From: HGM04593 sp045657945 | GTDB lineage: Bacteria; Bacteroidota; Bacteroidia; Bacteroidales; Bacteroidaceae | DNA length: 22,853 bases | Assembly (NCBI GenBank): GCA_045657945.1 | Contig: JAZOUB010000012.1 | Coordinates: 1 to 22,853, forward strand | Direction: 5' to 3' | In this document: piece by piece, positions 6,771 to 14,647 of the stretch | Layout: each line of letters starts with the position of its first letter | How positions within the stretch are numbered: position 1 is the stretch's first letter | The notes under the pieces: model-generated | Database searches by the model: none | Seen by the model: only the letters and a program-made list of their open reading frames with translations | What the model was told of the DNA's origin: nothing | Translations under genes and position numbers: made by a program

Positions 6771-9700
6771 ATGAAATTCTCCAAATTCTTCATTGAACGA
6801 CCCATTTTTGCAACAGTATTGTCATTACTGTTGCTGGTGGCAGGCGGCGCATCGCTCTTTGTGCTGCCAATAGACCAATACCCGTCCATAACACCGCCAA
6901 CAGTGCAGGTGACAGCCGTCTATCCCGGTGCAAATGCCGAGACCATTGCCCAGACAGTGGGTATTCCCATTGAACAGCAGGTCAACGGTGTTGACGGAAT
7001 GTTGTACATGAGCTCCACATCATCGTCATCGGGAACATACAGCCTCACCGTTACATTCGAAGTGGGCACGGACATCGACATGGCCACCGTGCTTGTACAG
7101 AACAGAGTGAACATCGCACTCAGTTCACTGCCGAGCGAAGTTACCCAACAGGGAGTGACGGTGCAGAAACAATCGACCAACATTGTCCTGTTCATCACCC
7201 TCACCGGCGACGAGAACTATGACCAGCTCTATCTCTCGAACTATGCACAGCTGCAGCTCGTTGACCAGTTGAGCCGCACACCGGGAGTAGGCGGAGCCGA
7301 GATCATGGGAGCAGGAAAATACTCCATGCGCGTGTGGCTCGACCCCGAGGCTATGCGCATACGCGGCATTTCGGCAGCCGAGGTATATCAGGCAATAAGC
7401 AAGCAGAACCTTGCCGTGTCTGCAGGCTATGTGGGTCAGACACTCGACGACACCGCCGACAACTCATTCCAATACACCCTCAATGTACAGGGACGCCTGA
7501 GCGATGCCAAGGAGTTCGAGAACATCGTCATCCGTAACGACGGAACCGATATGCTGCGCCTTGGCGACATTGCAAGGATTGAAATTGGTAGCGAGACCTA
7601 CTCGTCATCGTCAAAGCTGCGCGGTAAGCCCACCGCGGCAATTGCCGTCTATCAGTCACCGGGCTCCAGTTCGCTTGCCGTGTCAAAGGCCGTAAAGGCA
7701 AAGATGGAGGAACTCGCATCAGCCTTTCCGCCCGAAGTCGAGTACCAGATAGCCCTTGACACCACAGATGTGGTGCGCAGTTCAATACGCGAGGTACTCT
7801 ACACCCTGCTCGAGACCACCCTGCTGGTGATACTTGTGATATTCCTCTTCCTGCAGAACTGGAGAGCGACACTCATCCCCTGCCTCACCATTCCCGTGTC
7901 ACTCATCGGCACACTCGCAGTCATGTTGCTGCTCGGGTTCACCATCAACACGCTCACCCTCTTTGGCCTTATACTTGCCATTGCCATAGTAGTTGATGAT
8001 GCCATTGTGGTTGTAGAGAACGCCACACGCATCATAGACGAGGAGGGACTGCCGCCACGCGAGGCAACCGAAAAGGCGATGGAAGAGATAAGCGGCCCGA
8101 TTGTTGGCGTCGTGCTTGTGATGATGGCAGTATTCATACCCACCACCATGATTGGCGGCATATCGGGCGAGCTCTACAAGCAGTTCGCGCTCACCATAGC
8201 CACAGCCACCCTACTCAGCGGCTTCAACTCCTTGACATTGAGCCCGGCACTCAGCGCGCTGTTGCTTCGCCCGACGAAAAAGAAGAAGAATTGGTTCTTC
8301 CGTGGCTTCAACAAGGCATACGACCTTGTGCAGAGAGGCTATGACCGCGTGGTTTCGTTCCTTTTGCGCCGTGCATGGGTAGCCGGAATCAGCTTCGCCG
8401 CAATGGTCGCACTTGCTATATACCTGTTCAAGGCACAGCCAACGACATTCATCCCCGACGAGGATGACGGCTATTTCATCGTCAGCGTGCAGCTGCCGCC
8501 GGCAAGCTCGCTCTCGCGCACCGAGGCTGTTGCCGACAAGGTTGAGAAGATAATCTCATCCTACCCCGAGGTAAAGACCAACATCAGCATCAGCGGTTTC
8601 AGCATAATGAACAGCGGCCGGCAGAGCAATGCCGCAAGCGTATTCGTTGTGCTCAAGGACTGGAGCGAGCGCAAGACAAAAAGCGAATCGGCGGCAGCCA
8701 TTGTAGAGCGTTTCAACAAACAGGCATATGTAGAGATTGAAGAGGCGCAATGCTTTGCCTTCGTCCCACCGGCCATTCCCGGCATTGGTAACATCGGTGG
8801 CTTGCAGATGCAGGTCGAGGACCGCAAGGCACTTGGCATGACCGAACTGCAGAAGGCAGTCGATGCCCTTACACAGGAGTATGGCAACAAAAATGCCATT
8901 GCCTCCATGAACAGTTCCTTTGAAGCCGATGTGCCGCAGTACCGCATCAACATCGACCGCGACAAGGCCATATCCATGGGACTCGACATAGGCAATGTGC
9001 TATACACCCTCAGTTACTACATGGGCTCGCTCTATGTGAACGATTTTGTACTGCTTGGCCGTATATGGCAGGTCAAGATGTCGGCAAGCGAACAGAACCA
9101 GAAACTAATTGAGAGCATCATGCAGTTGAGCCTCGCCAACAACAAGGGCGAGATGGTACCATTCAGCAGTTTTGTCACAACCGACGAGGTGCTTGGCAGT
9201 GACCAGCTTGTACGCTACAACATGTACAACAGTGCCACCATCACCGCCAACAGCGCGCCGGGCTACAGCTCGAGCCAGGTAATGGAGGAGGCTGCGCAGC
9301 TGTTCAAGGCACAGCTTGGCGACGAGTTCGGATATGAATGGACAGGCGTGGCCTTCCAGGAACAGGCTGCCGGGCAGAACACCATGATAATCCTGGCACT
9401 TGCACTGCTCGTCGCATTCCTTGTACTTGCAGCACAGTACGAAAGCTGGACCAGCCCCGTTGCAGCCATAATGGGCGTGCCGATTGCCCTGCTTGGCGCA
9501 ATCATGGGATGTTGGATAGCCGGCATACCGGTGAGCATCTACACCGAAATCGGCATTGTCCTGCTCATTGCCCTGAGCGCGAAGAACGGTATTCTTATTG
9601 TGGAGTTCGCACGCGATTTCAGGAAAGGCGGCAACGACATACGCCACAGCGCCGCCGAGGCCGGACATGTCCGCTTGCGACCCATCCTCATGACCTCGCT

Positions 9701-9893
9701 TGCCTTTGTACTTGGAGTGATGCCGCTACTCTTTGCCGACGGTGCAGGAGCCGGCGCACGCCTCTCGCTTGGCGCGGCAGTAGTGTTCGGAATGTTGCTC
9801 AACACCCTTGTCGCAACGCTCTACATCCCCAACTGGTACGAGTGGATGCAACGGTTGGAAGAAAGATGGAGAAAGCCGAGGGCAGAAAAATGA
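6771..9893 (+). CDS. RND multidrug efflux pump, AcrB/MexB (HAE-1) family
   Basis: Inner-membrane proton/drug antiporter. The 1040-residue length is typical. It starts MKFSKFFIERPIFATVLSLL with the usual first transmembrane helix. The TM4 proton-relay aspartates are present as Asp409-Asp410 in AIVVDDAIVVVEN (AcrB Asp407/408), and the TM10 lysine is Lys938 in ALSAKNGILIVEFARD (AcrB Lys940). Two large periplasmic loops follow TM1 and TM7, as in the family, and no frameshift or missing segment is visible. It is the last gene of the efflux operon, ended by a hairpin at 9896-9925. No regulator gene adjoins it, so substrates and induction cannot be read from the sequence. Confidence 0.96.
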   Translation: MKFSKFFIERPIFATVLSLLLLVAGGASLFVLPIDQYPSITPPTVQVTAVYPGANAETIAQTVGIPIEQQVNGVDGMLYMSSTSSSSGTYSLTVTFEVGTDIDMATVLVQNRVNIALSSLPSEVTQQGVTVQKQSTNIVLFITLTGDENYDQLYLSNYAQLQLVDQLSRTPGVGGAEIMGAGKYSMRVWLDPEAMRIRGISAAEVYQAISKQNLAVSAGYVGQTLDDTADNSFQYTLNVQGRLSDAKEFENIVIRNDGTDMLRLGDIARIEIGSETYSSSSKLRGKPTAAIAVYQSPGSSSLAVSKAVKAKMEELASAFPPEVEYQIALDTTDVVRSSIREVLYTLLETTLLVILVIFLFLQNWRATLIPCLTIPVSLIGTLAVMLLLGFTINTLTLFGLILAIAIVVDDAIVVVENATRIIDEEGLPPREATEKAMEEISGPIVGVVLVMMAVFIPTTMIGGISGELYKQFALTIATATLLSGFNSLTLSPALSALLLRPTKKKKNWFFRGFNKAYDLVQRGYDRVVSFLLRRAWVAGISFAAMVALAIYLFKAQPTTFIPDEDDGYFIVSVQLPPASSLSRTEAVADKVEKIISSYPEVKTNISISGFSIMNSGRQSNAASVFVVLKDWSERKTKSESAAAIVERFNKQAYVEIEEAQCFAFVPPAIPGIGNIGGLQMQVEDRKALGMTELQKAVDALTQEYGNKNAIASMNSSFEADVPQYRINIDRDKAISMGLDIGNVLYTLSYYMGSLYVNDFVLLGRIWQVKMSASEQNQKLIESIMQLSLANNKGEMVPFSSFVTTDEVLGSDQLVRYNMYNSATITANSAPGYSSSQVMEEAAQLFKAQLGDEFGYEWTGVAFQEQAAGQNTMIILALALLVAFLVLAAQYESWTSPVAAIMGVPIALLGAIMGCWIAGIPVSIYTEIGIVLLIALSAKNGILIVEFARDFRKGGNDIRHSAAEAGHVRLRPILMTSLAFVLGVMPLLFADGAGAGARLSLGAAVVFGMLLNTLVATLYIPNWYEWMQRLEERWRKPRAEK

Positions 9894-9895
9894 AA

Positions 9896-9925
9896 AAGAG
9901 GGTGAACTTTTCGGTTCACCCTCTT
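9896..9925 (+). terminator. terminator after the efflux operon
   Basis: A 12-bp perfect stem (9896-9907 with 9914-9925, core GAGGGTGAAC/GTTCACCCTC) and a 6-nt loop TTTTCG lie immediately after the RND stop. The downstream T tract is short (TTCTGT), so termination may be helped by other factors. Confidence 0.75.
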
Positions 9926-9929
9926 CTGT

Positions 9930-10050
9930 AGGGAGTGGATAAAAAGTAAAGTTCAAGGCTTGCGAAGCCCGATAAACCGCAGTTTACTTTGCGTAAATGA
10001 GGATTTAGAGGGCAAGCGTAACGCAGAAATTTACTTTTTAGTCACTCTCT
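9930..10050. repeat. 121-bp intergenic element bounded by an imperfect 21-bp inverted repeat
   Basis: Bases 9930-9950 and 10030-10050 pair as an inverted repeat with 18 of 21 positions complementary (inner part TAAAAAGTAAA/TTTACTTTTTA perfect). They enclose about 79 nt containing small GC-rich dyads such as GGCTTGCGAAGCC. It fills the gap between convergent genes. It could be a miniature repeat element, a structured 3' region, or a terminator for the GH130 transcript. Confidence 0.6.
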
Positions 10051-10058
10051 ATTAGGAT

Positions 10059-11030
10059 TTATTTGCAGCTGTTCTTCTTCATGAAATCTATAATTTCGCT
10101 GATATAACCGAACGCCATACCAACAACTGTATCGGCAGCGCCGTAATAAACAGCAACCTTGTCACCTTCGCGCAGAGCCGCACATGGGAACACCACATTG
10201 GGCACATCACCGGCAAGCTCGTATGGAGCTGCAGGAGCAAGCAGGTATGGTTTTGTGCGGTAAAGAACCTTTGAAGGGTCGTTCTTGTCGAGCAGAGCCG
10301 CACCCATTGAATAACGGAAGCCATTGCAGGTGGTGATTACACCGTGATAGAAGAGAAGCCAGCCCTCGTCGGTAAGAATGGGCACAGAACCTGCACCAAT
10401 CTTTGTACACTGCCAAGCACTCTCGGGGAATGGAGTCACTTTCATCACACAACGGTGCTCTCCCCAGTATTTCATGTCGGGGCTGTAGCTTATGTAGATG
10501 TCGCCGAAAGGAGTGTGGCCGTTGTCGCTTGGACGGCTCAGCATGGCATACTTGCCGTTGATTTTCTTGGGGAACAGCACACCATTGCGGTTGAATGGCA
10601 GGAATGCATTCTCACACTGAAAGAACTCCTTGAAGTCGAATGTATATGCAATACCGATTGTTGGGCCATGATAGCCGTTGCACCATGTAATCCAGTAACG
10701 GTCCTCAATCCATGTCACGCGTGGGTCATACTTGTACTCCGACTCAATCATATCGGTGTTGCCGGCCTTGAACACGATTGGCTCGTGCTCAATCTCCCAG
10801 TTGATACCGTCCTTGCTGAAACCGGCAAAGATGTTCATCTGCACAGCCTTGTTGTCGCAACGAAACACACCTGCATAGCCATCGCCAAAAGGAACAACGG
10901 CACTGTTGAAGATACTGTTCGAGGTGGGGATTGCATAGCGGTCTATAACCGGGTTCTTTGAGTAGCGCCACATTACATCGGCACATCCCTGGGGACGCTC
11001 TTCCCAAGGCATTTTAACTTTCTCGTTCAT
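10059..11030 (-). CDS. GH130 family beta-mannoside phosphorylase
   Basis: Cytoplasmic phosphorolysis of beta-1,4-mannosides (for example Man-GlcNAc or Man-Glc) to mannose 1-phosphate, as known for GH130. The protein has 323 residues and no signal peptide. Recognisable blocks are NPVIDRYAIPTSNSIFNSAV near the start, the catalytic-Asp motif YDPRVTWIEDRYWITWC (Asp102, matching the general acid near position 104 in characterised members), FNRNGVLFPKKINGKYAMLSR, GAGSVPILTDEGWLLFYHG and GDVPNVVFPCA. The five-bladed propeller layout is intact. In Bacteroides, GH130 enzymes work beside GH92 mannosidases on N-glycan cores; here a GH92 gene lies about 8 kb away on the other strand, so cooperation is plausible but not shown. 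The exact acceptor (GlcNAc, glucose or mannose) cannot be read from the sequence. Confidence 0.92.
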   Translation of the reverse strand: MNEKVKMPWEERPQGCADVMWRYSKNPVIDRYAIPTSNSIFNSAVVPFGDGYAGVFRCDNKAVQMNIFAGFSKDGINWEIEHEPIVFKAGNTDMIESEYKYDPRVTWIEDRYWITWCNGYHGPTIGIAYTFDFKEFFQCENAFLPFNRNGVLFPKKINGKYAMLSRPSDNGHTPFGDIYISYSPDMKYWGEHRCVMKVTPFPESAWQCTKIGAGSVPILTDEGWLLFYHGVITTCNGFRYSMGAALLDKNDPSKVLYRTKPYLLAPAAPYELAGDVPNVVFPCAALREGDKVAVYYGAADTVVGMAFGYISEIIDFMKKNSCK

Positions 11031-11060
11031 AGTATGTATTGTTTGTTCAATTGTTCATTT

Positions 11061-11100
11061 TACCCCCTCCGCTCCGCTCGCCCTCCTAAAGAGGGACAAT
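11061..11100 (-). repeat. dispersed G/C-rich palindromic repeat, copy A
   Basis: Minus-strand reading: a TCCCTCTTTAGGAGGG hairpin, then CGAGCGGAGCGGAGGGGGTA. The same plan (CCCC-loop-GGGG stem, small spacer, GGAGGGG tail) recurs at 18749-18795, 20861-20908 and 22319-22377. Here it lies in the leader/upstream region of the GH130 gene. Confidence 0.7.
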
Positions 11101-11130
11101 TCATGTAGCGGACAGAGGATATTACCACCG

Positions 11131-11138
11131 CGAAGATA
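11131..11138 (-). promoter_or_regulatory. candidate -7 box for the GH130 gene
   Basis: The minus strand reads TATCTTCGCGG, a one-base variant of TAnnTTTG. The identical 15-nt phrase TTATTATCTTCGCGG occurs upstream of the methyltransferase gene (20765-20772), supporting a promoter role. No clear -33 TTTG was found. The leader would be about 95 nt and would include repeat copy A. Confidence 0.4.
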
Positions 11139-11394
11139 ATAATTTTATATTAAAAACATATAAATAGGAAAAAAACTGCACGGATAGTCCGCAAAACATA
11201 AAAAATACAAAATGTCAGAAATATCAAATTTTAAAGCTACAAACGCAAGCATCAAGCGCAATAAATCGACATTCAAAACAAACAAAACTGGCAAAACACG
11301 ACAAAAAAGTAACCGATAGACAATGAAAAAAGCACCAAAAACAGACATTTTTTACCTTTTTTGCCGCAATTACGGAAATTTTTCCTTAATTAGT

Positions 11395-11425
11395 TTTGGT
11401 CATTAAATAAAATGATATATATTTG
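11395..11425 (+). promoter_or_regulatory. promoter of pckA with long leader
   Basis: TTTG (11395-11398), 19 nt, then TATATTTG (11418-11425) followed by C: a full match to the Bacteroidetes sigma-70 type promoter. Transcription would start near 11432, giving a leader of about 90 nt. The leader holds the pairable segments CTTCGG (11437-11442) and CCGAAG (11463-11468), so an mRNA structure is possible. Confidence 0.8.
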
Positions 11426-11523
11426 CACTTGGAGAACTTCGGCACTTTGGACAAAAAGGCGCCCGAAGCGTCCCAAAAAAGAGAAAAAACAAGAAATATT
11501 AACTTATAATTTATTTTAGAATT

Positions 11524-13125
11524 ATGGCAACATTAGATCTTACCAAGTATGGTATCACCGGTGCTGTGGAGATTCTTCACAATCCTTCTTACGAGCAGTT
11601 GTTCGCTGAGGAGACAAAGCCCGGTCTTGAGGGTTTTGAAGTAGGTCAGGTTACAGAGCTTGGCGCAGTAAACGTAATGACAGGTGTTTACACAGGTCGT
11701 TCTCCTAAGGATAAGTTCATCGTTAAGGATGCAACATCAGAGAACACTGTATGGTGGACATCAGAGGAGTACAAGAACGACAACAAGCCTGTTACAACAG
11801 AGGCTTGGAATGTTTTGAAGGAGATTGCTACAAAGGAACTCTCTAACAAGAAGTTGTTCGTTGTTGACGCATTCTGCGGTGCTAACCCTGCAACACGTTT
11901 GAAGGTTCGCTTCATCATGGAGGTTGCTTGGCAGGCTCACTTCGTAACAAACATGTTCATCCGTCCTACAGCTGAGGAGCTCGAGGCATTCGGCGAGCCA
12001 GACTTCGTAGTATACAACGCTTCTAAGGCAGCAGTTGCTAACTACAAGGAGCTCGGTTTGAACTCAGAGACAGCAGTTGTATTCAACTTGACATCTAAGG
12101 AGCAGATCATCCTCAACACATGGTATGGTGGTGAGATGAAGAAGGGTATGTTCTCAATGATGAACTACTACTTGCCACTCCAGGGCATCGCTTCAATGCA
12201 CTGCTCAGCCAACACTAACGAGAAGGGCGAGACAGCTATCTTCTTCGGTTTGTCAGGTACAGGTAAGACAACTCTTTCTACAGATCCAAAGCGCATGCTT
12301 ATCGGTGACGACGAGCACGGTTGGGACGACGACTCAGTGTTCAACTTCGAGGGCGGTTGCTACGCAAAGGTTATCAACCTCGACAAGGAGAGCGAGCCAG
12401 ATATCTTCAACGCTATCAAGCGCGACGCACTTCTTGAGAACGTAACTGTTGACGCTAACGGCAAGATCGACTTCGCCGACAAGAGCGTTACAGAGAACAC
12501 TCGTGTATCTTACCCAATCAACCACATCAACAACATCAAGCCAGGCTCAATGGCAGCTCCTGCAAAGAAGGTTATCTTCTTGTCAGCTGACGCATTCGGT
12601 GTATTGCCTCCAGTTTCAATCTTGAACCCAGAGCAGACACAGTACTACTTCCTCAGCGGCTTCACCGCTAAGTTGGCAGGTACAGAGCGCGGTATCACAG
12701 AGCCTACTCCAACATTCTCAGCTTGCTTCGGTGCTGCATTCTTGAGCTTGCACCCAACAAAGTATGGTGAGGAGTTGGTTAAGAAGATGGAGAAGAACGG
12801 TGCTAAGGCATACCTCGTTAACACAGGTTGGAACGGTACCGGCAAGCGTATCTCTATCAAGGATACACGCGGTATCATCGACGCTATCCTCGATGGCTCA
12901 ATCGATACAGCTCCTACAAAGACTATCCCACACTTCGACTTCGTTGTTCCAACAGCGTTGCCAGGTGTTGATCCTGCAATCCTCGACCCACGCGACACAT
13001 ACGCTGACGCAGCTCAGTGGGAGGAGAAGGCAGTTGACTTGGCTGGACGTTTCATCAAGAACTTCACCAAGTACACAGGTAATGAGGCTGGTAAGGCTCT
13101 CGTTGCTGCAGGTCCAAAGCTCTAA
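11524..13125 (+). CDS. pckA: phosphoenolpyruvate carboxykinase (ATP)
   Basis: Interconverts oxaloacetate + ATP and PEP + CO2 + ADP in the cytoplasm. In gut Bacteroidetes it typically runs in the carboxylating direction on the way to succinate. The 533-residue length matches the family. Visible motifs are TGRSPKDKFIV near residue 58, the P-loop GLSGTGKTT (242-250, Lys248), the metal-binding segment IGDDEHGWDDDSVFNFEGGC just after, and NTGWNGTG with IKDTRGIIDAIL in the C-terminal part. It is monocistronic, with its own promoter and a strong terminator. Codon use differs visibly from its neighbours (many GGT, GCT, AAG and AAC codons; few of the CGC/GCC runs seen in the efflux and GNAT genes), as expected for a very highly expressed gene. 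Confidence 0.97.
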   Translation: MATLDLTKYGITGAVEILHNPSYEQLFAEETKPGLEGFEVGQVTELGAVNVMTGVYTGRSPKDKFIVKDATSENTVWWTSEEYKNDNKPVTTEAWNVLKEIATKELSNKKLFVVDAFCGANPATRLKVRFIMEVAWQAHFVTNMFIRPTAEELEAFGEPDFVVYNASKAAVANYKELGLNSETAVVFNLTSKEQIILNTWYGGEMKKGMFSMMNYYLPLQGIASMHCSANTNEKGETAIFFGLSGTGKTTLSTDPKRMLIGDDEHGWDDDSVFNFEGGCYAKVINLDKESEPDIFNAIKRDALLENVTVDANGKIDFADKSVTENTRVSYPINHINNIKPGSMAAPAKKVIFLSADAFGVLPPVSILNPEQTQYYFLSGFTAKLAGTERGITEPTPTFSACFGAAFLSLHPTKYGEELVKKMEKNGAKAYLVNTGWNGTGKRISIKDTRGIIDAILDGSIDTAPTKTIPHFDFVVPTALPGVDPAILDPRDTYADAAQWEEKAVDLAGRFIKNFTKYTGNEAGKALVAAGPKL

Positions 13126-13147
13126 TAAACGCTTAAACCTAAATACG

Positions 13148-13179
13148 GCATCTGCTCCGCAAGGGGCAGATGCTTTTTT
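13148..13179 (+). terminator. rho-independent terminator of pckA
   Basis: Stem 13148-13158 with 13163-13173 (GCATCTGCTCC against GGGGCAGATGC, one G-T wobble), loop GCAA, and six T directly after, shortly downstream of the pckA stop. Confidence 0.9.
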
Positions 13180-13322
13180 GTTTTTGGCAACAAGATTCCT
13201 CACGCAAGGTTCGGAATGACTGGTGTCTGTGTGCCAACTGCTATATTGTTGTTTTTTTACAGATACTGATGTAAAGAACAAAAATCCCTGAACGCATGTT
13301 AACAAGTCATTAACACACGAAA

Positions 13323-13354
13323 TTTGCGAAATTCGGAATAAAATAGTATTTTTA
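13323..13354 (+). promoter_or_regulatory. candidate promoter of the GNAT-like gene
   Basis: TTTG (13323-13326), 20 nt, then TATTTTTA (13347-13354), one base off TAnnTTTG, about 25 nt before the chosen ATG at 13380. Confidence 0.5.
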
Positions 13355-13379
13355 CACGATATTAAATATCTTGCATAAA

Positions 13380-14516
13380 ATGGCTGTAGAAATAGTAAAA
13401 GTCAGTACAAAAAAGCAGTTGAAACAGTTCATCCGTTTCAACTACGAGCTCTACAAGGGTAACCCCTATTTTGTGCCTGAACTATTCGAAGACACAATGG
13501 GCACATTGCGCAAAGACCGCAATGCCGCATTCGAGTTCTGCGACGCCGACTACTTCCTCGCATACCGCGACGGCAAGATTGTAGGACGCATTGCAGCCAT
13601 CATCAACCCACACGCAAACGAAAAGTGGGACCGCAAGGCAGCACGCTTCGGTTGGGTCGACTTCATTGACGACAACGAGGTGGTCGATGCACTCTTCGCA
13701 ACCGCCGAGGCTTGGGCACGCGAGCGTGGCATGACCGAGATACAGGGACCTTTGGGTTTCACCGATTTCGACCCCGAAGGAATGCTCATCGAAGGCTTTG
13801 ACCGCATGGGCACAATGGCCACCATCTACAACCACCCCTACTACCCCAAGCACCTTGAGCGACTTGGATATGTAAAGGATGTGGACTGGGTAGAGTTCCT
13901 CTTCAAGGTACCCGGCGAGAAGTGGCCGAAGGCCGAGCGCGTTTCGGCCATTGTGGAAAAGAAATACGGCATGCGCATCGTGAGGGCAAAGTCATGCTCC
14001 GAGATTGCAAAACGCTATGGTGACGCCATCTTTGACCTATGCAACGAGAGTTATTCAGGGCTCTATGGTTTCTCACCGCTCACCCCCAAGCAGATAAAGC
14101 AGTTCGTGAAGATGTACCTCCCGCTTGCCGACAAAAGACTGCTCTGCCTGGTTACCGACAAGGACGACAACCTGGTTGCGCTTGGCATAAGCGTATTCTC
14201 GCTTGCCGACGCCCTGCGCAAGGCCAAGGGTCGTCTGTTCCCACTGGGTTGGTGGTACATGCTGAAAGCCCTTTTCATCAAGCAACCCAAACGACTCGAC
14301 TTCCTGCTTGCAGCCGTGAAGCCCGAATACCAGAGCAAGGGAGCCTTTGCAATGATATTCAACGAGCTTTTGGGGCACTACATTGAGATGGGCATCGTTG
14401 ACATCGAGAGCAACCCCGAACTCGAGTACAACAAGGATATGCAGAACCTGTGGGCCGACTTTGAGAAAGAGCAGCACAAACGCCGCCGCGCATTCAAGAA
14501 AGAACTGAAAAGTTAA
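13380..14516 (+). CDS. GNAT-superfamily acyltransferase-like protein (YghO-like)
   Basis: 378-residue soluble protein of a family common in Bacteroidetes and usually annotated as a GNAT N-acyltransferase; the substrate is unknown. Supporting features are the N-terminal block QFIRFNYELYKGNPYFVPEL, the GNAT-like strand FLAYRDGKIVGRIAAIINP (about 60-80), FGWVDFIDD, IQGPLGFTDFDPEGMLIEGF (about 120-140), YNHPYYPKHLERLGY, and a C-terminal segment VKPEYQSKGAFAMIFNELLG resembling the acyl-CoA binding turn (Q-x-x-G-x-A). I chose ATG 13380 over an in-frame TTG nine bases upstream because the ATG product begins directly with the conserved MAVEIVKVSTKKQLKQFI. It stands alone between pckA and parE. Family call moderate to good; enzymatic activity is inference. 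Confidence 0.8.
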   Translation: MAVEIVKVSTKKQLKQFIRFNYELYKGNPYFVPELFEDTMGTLRKDRNAAFEFCDADYFLAYRDGKIVGRIAAIINPHANEKWDRKAARFGWVDFIDDNEVVDALFATAEAWARERGMTEIQGPLGFTDFDPEGMLIEGFDRMGTMATIYNHPYYPKHLERLGYVKDVDWVEFLFKVPGEKWPKAERVSAIVEKKYGMRIVRAKSCSEIAKRYGDAIFDLCNESYSGLYGFSPLTPKQIKQFVKMYLPLADKRLLCLVTDKDDNLVALGISVFSLADALRKAKGRLFPLGWWYMLKALFIKQPKRLDFLLAAVKPEYQSKGAFAMIFNELLGHYIEMGIVDIESNPELEYNKDMQNLWADFEKEQHKRRRAFKKELKS

Positions 14517-14570
14517 AAGTGAAAGGTGAAATCTCGTGCAAGCGAGTAAGTGAAAGTTTTCCGCTTCAAA

Positions 14571-14612
14571 ATGCCTTTTAGCCCTTTTGGCCTCTTTCGC
14601 CCTTTTAGGCCT
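14571..14612. repeat. degenerate CCTTTT/GCC module, copy 1
   Basis: Five successive phrases of the type GCCTTTTA, GCCCTTTTG, GCCTCTTTC, GCCCTTTTA and GGCCTTTA. A very similar string occurs at 22395-22440 and a short one at 20961-20985. It lies in the 131-nt gap upstream of parE; otherwise I see nothing there but an A-rich stretch before the parE ATG. Confidence 0.6.
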
Positions 14613-14647
14613 TTATTAAAATTGAAATAAAAACAACAAAACAAGAT

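Noticed and set aside
10344..10961. 205-codon plus-strand ORF opposite GH130
   Set aside because: The minus-strand GH130 reading has all family motifs; this one has none.
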